Source: Helicobacteraceae bacterium (lineage in GTDB: Bacteria > Campylobacterota > Campylobacteria > Campylobacterales > Sulfurimonadaceae). Taken from it: a stretch of 22,847 nt of DNA. Below the pieces are notes generated by a model, which was given only the letters and a program-made list of their open reading frames with translations, searched no databases and was not told the DNA's origin. The stretch is from contig JALSUN010000199.1 of the NCBI GenBank assembly GCA_027061425.1, forward strand, positions 1 through 22,847, given 5' to 3'. Positions 22,503 to 22,847 of the stretch are shown one piece after another (within the stretch, counting starts at the first letter, position 1; each line of letters opens with the position of its first letter). The translations under genes were made by a program, and so were the position numbers.

Positions 22503-22640
22503 TTTCTTTGGCTCTTTAATGGCTGTAAGAAGTGTATCAACTGCATCTTCATGATGAAGTAGCTCTTCTACTTTCTCTTTTTGTAGTGGTGTTAGTTTTT
22601 TAAGGGTTTGCAGTAGTTTACTGAAGGTATTGTTTCGCAT
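22491..22640 (-). pseudogene. N-terminal stub of an IS1595-type transposase (or small antitoxin)
   Basis: A 49-aa frame with a strong ribosome binding site (AAGGAGG, eight bases before ATG 22640). RNNTFSKLLQTLKKLTPLQK, then EKVEELLHHED, looks like the N-terminal helices of IS1595/ISxO2-type transposases, which normally continue into a Cys-pair zinc ribbon. Here the frame ends after KEPKKGTR, exactly where the GGTACCAGGTGA repeat begins, so the rest appears replaced by repeat DNA. The alternative is an antitoxin overlapping a small downstream frame. Neither can be settled without a database search. Confidence 0.45.
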
Positions 22641-22723
22641 TATCTTGGCCTCCTTCTTTAGGGCTTTAGATAATGTTAGCACTTTTTTTGAGGCTACCTA
22701 CCTTTAATAGGCACAGAGCCAAA
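22507..22723. repeat. Short imperfect terminal inverted repeat around the stub gene
   Basis: TTTGGCTCT (22507-22515) is matched by AGAGCCAAA (22715-22723), so a 217-bp stretch containing most of the stub gene is bounded by a 9-bp perfect inverted repeat. No flanking target duplication is visible. The right copy could be the true end of the ancestral element; the left one lies inside the KEPK codons and may be chance. Confidence 0.3.
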
Positions 22724-22834
22724 TATTATTTGGTCTTATTCAGATATATAAGTGTATAGACGAGATTGAAAAAACTGATAAGAAGATGGTTTTTATAGGA
22801 CGATGGTAAATATATTTAATTTAAAAAGATAATA
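22641..22834. other. Non-coding AT-rich region at the window end
   Basis: No open frame with a ribosome binding site is seen on either strand. It contains the upstream region of the stub gene (CTAAAGCCC near 22660-22670 and a T-run near 22683-22689 on plus) and the third copy of the repeat follows it. Confidence 0.5.
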
Positions 22835-22847
22835 GGTGCCAGGTGAT
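22835..22847 (+). repeat. Third copy of the short repeat, cut by the window edge
   Basis: GGTGCCAGGTGAT matches the minus-strand copy at 22490-22502 (GGTACCAGGTGAT) with one difference and the plus-strand copy at 22329 with three. It runs into the window end, so its full length is unknown. Confidence 0.6.

Noticed and set aside
22491..22847. Complete insertion sequence
   Set aside because: There is no full transposase, no target duplication and only short inverted repeats; remnants and repeats explain what is seen.

Overview
The window looks like chromosomal DNA of a Campylobacterota (epsilonproteobacterium), most like the free-living sulfur-oxidising genera Sulfurovum or Sulfurimonas. The reasons are moderate-to-low GC, tightly packed genes that often overlap by 1-14 bases, promoters with a clear TATAAT/TAAAAT -10 box and little -35, and gene blocks I recall from Campylobacter (murC - small membrane protein - mutS2, and ligA - membrane protein - tlyA - ribF). 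This is inference from gene content, since no 16S or marker search was possible.

Layout. (1) Bases 1-284: the 3' end of a MscS-type mechanosensitive channel gene. (2) 279-884, minus: a Crp/Fnr-type regulator, divergent from the next block. (3) 1022-11834, plus: eleven tightly coupled genes that probably form one operon: a dapC-like aminotransferase, a hypothetical, murC, a small membrane protein, mutS2, a REC-PAS response regulator, ligA, a small outer-membrane barrel protein, tlyA, ribF and a Dabb-domain protein. It joins peptidoglycan precursor synthesis (diaminopimelate, MurC), DNA repair (MutS2, LigA), ribosome methylation (TlyA) and flavin cofactor synthesis (RibF). (4) 11856-14942, minus: a small hypothetical, a zinc-ribbon SAM methyltransferase and an ABC-F ATPase. 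(5) 15070-16623: a 153-aa protein of unknown function on plus, convergent with a SpoU/TrmH RNA methyltransferase and a two-helix membrane protein on minus. (6) 16788-19628, plus: a one-helix membrane protein, an M48 zinc protease, prmC and a four-helix DUF4149-like membrane protein.

(7) 19659-22847 is different. It is AT-rich accessory DNA with exported proteins that I cannot name. Two are divergent, and both carry a D-x-N-x-D-G-x-x-D loop. The plus-strand one ends in a TPR module whose codon use differs sharply from the rest of the gene. After these come an unidentified secreted protein, three copies of a short repeat (GGTRMCAGRTGAT type, two of them bounding a 174-bp inverted-repeat cassette) and a short minus-strand gene that looks like the N-terminal stub of an IS1595-type transposase. 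This is where recent gene exchange is most visible.

The observations most worth checking are: the mosaic TPR gene with its divergent partner; the three-copy repeat at the right end; two genes (prmC and the 19659-20558 gene) whose expected N-terminus starts at an ATC codon with a good ribosome binding site and no ATG/GTG/TTG nearby; and a membrane-protein gene (16315-16623) whose promoter predicts a leaderless mRNA. I found no CRISPR array, tRNA, rRNA, prophage or complete insertion sequence.
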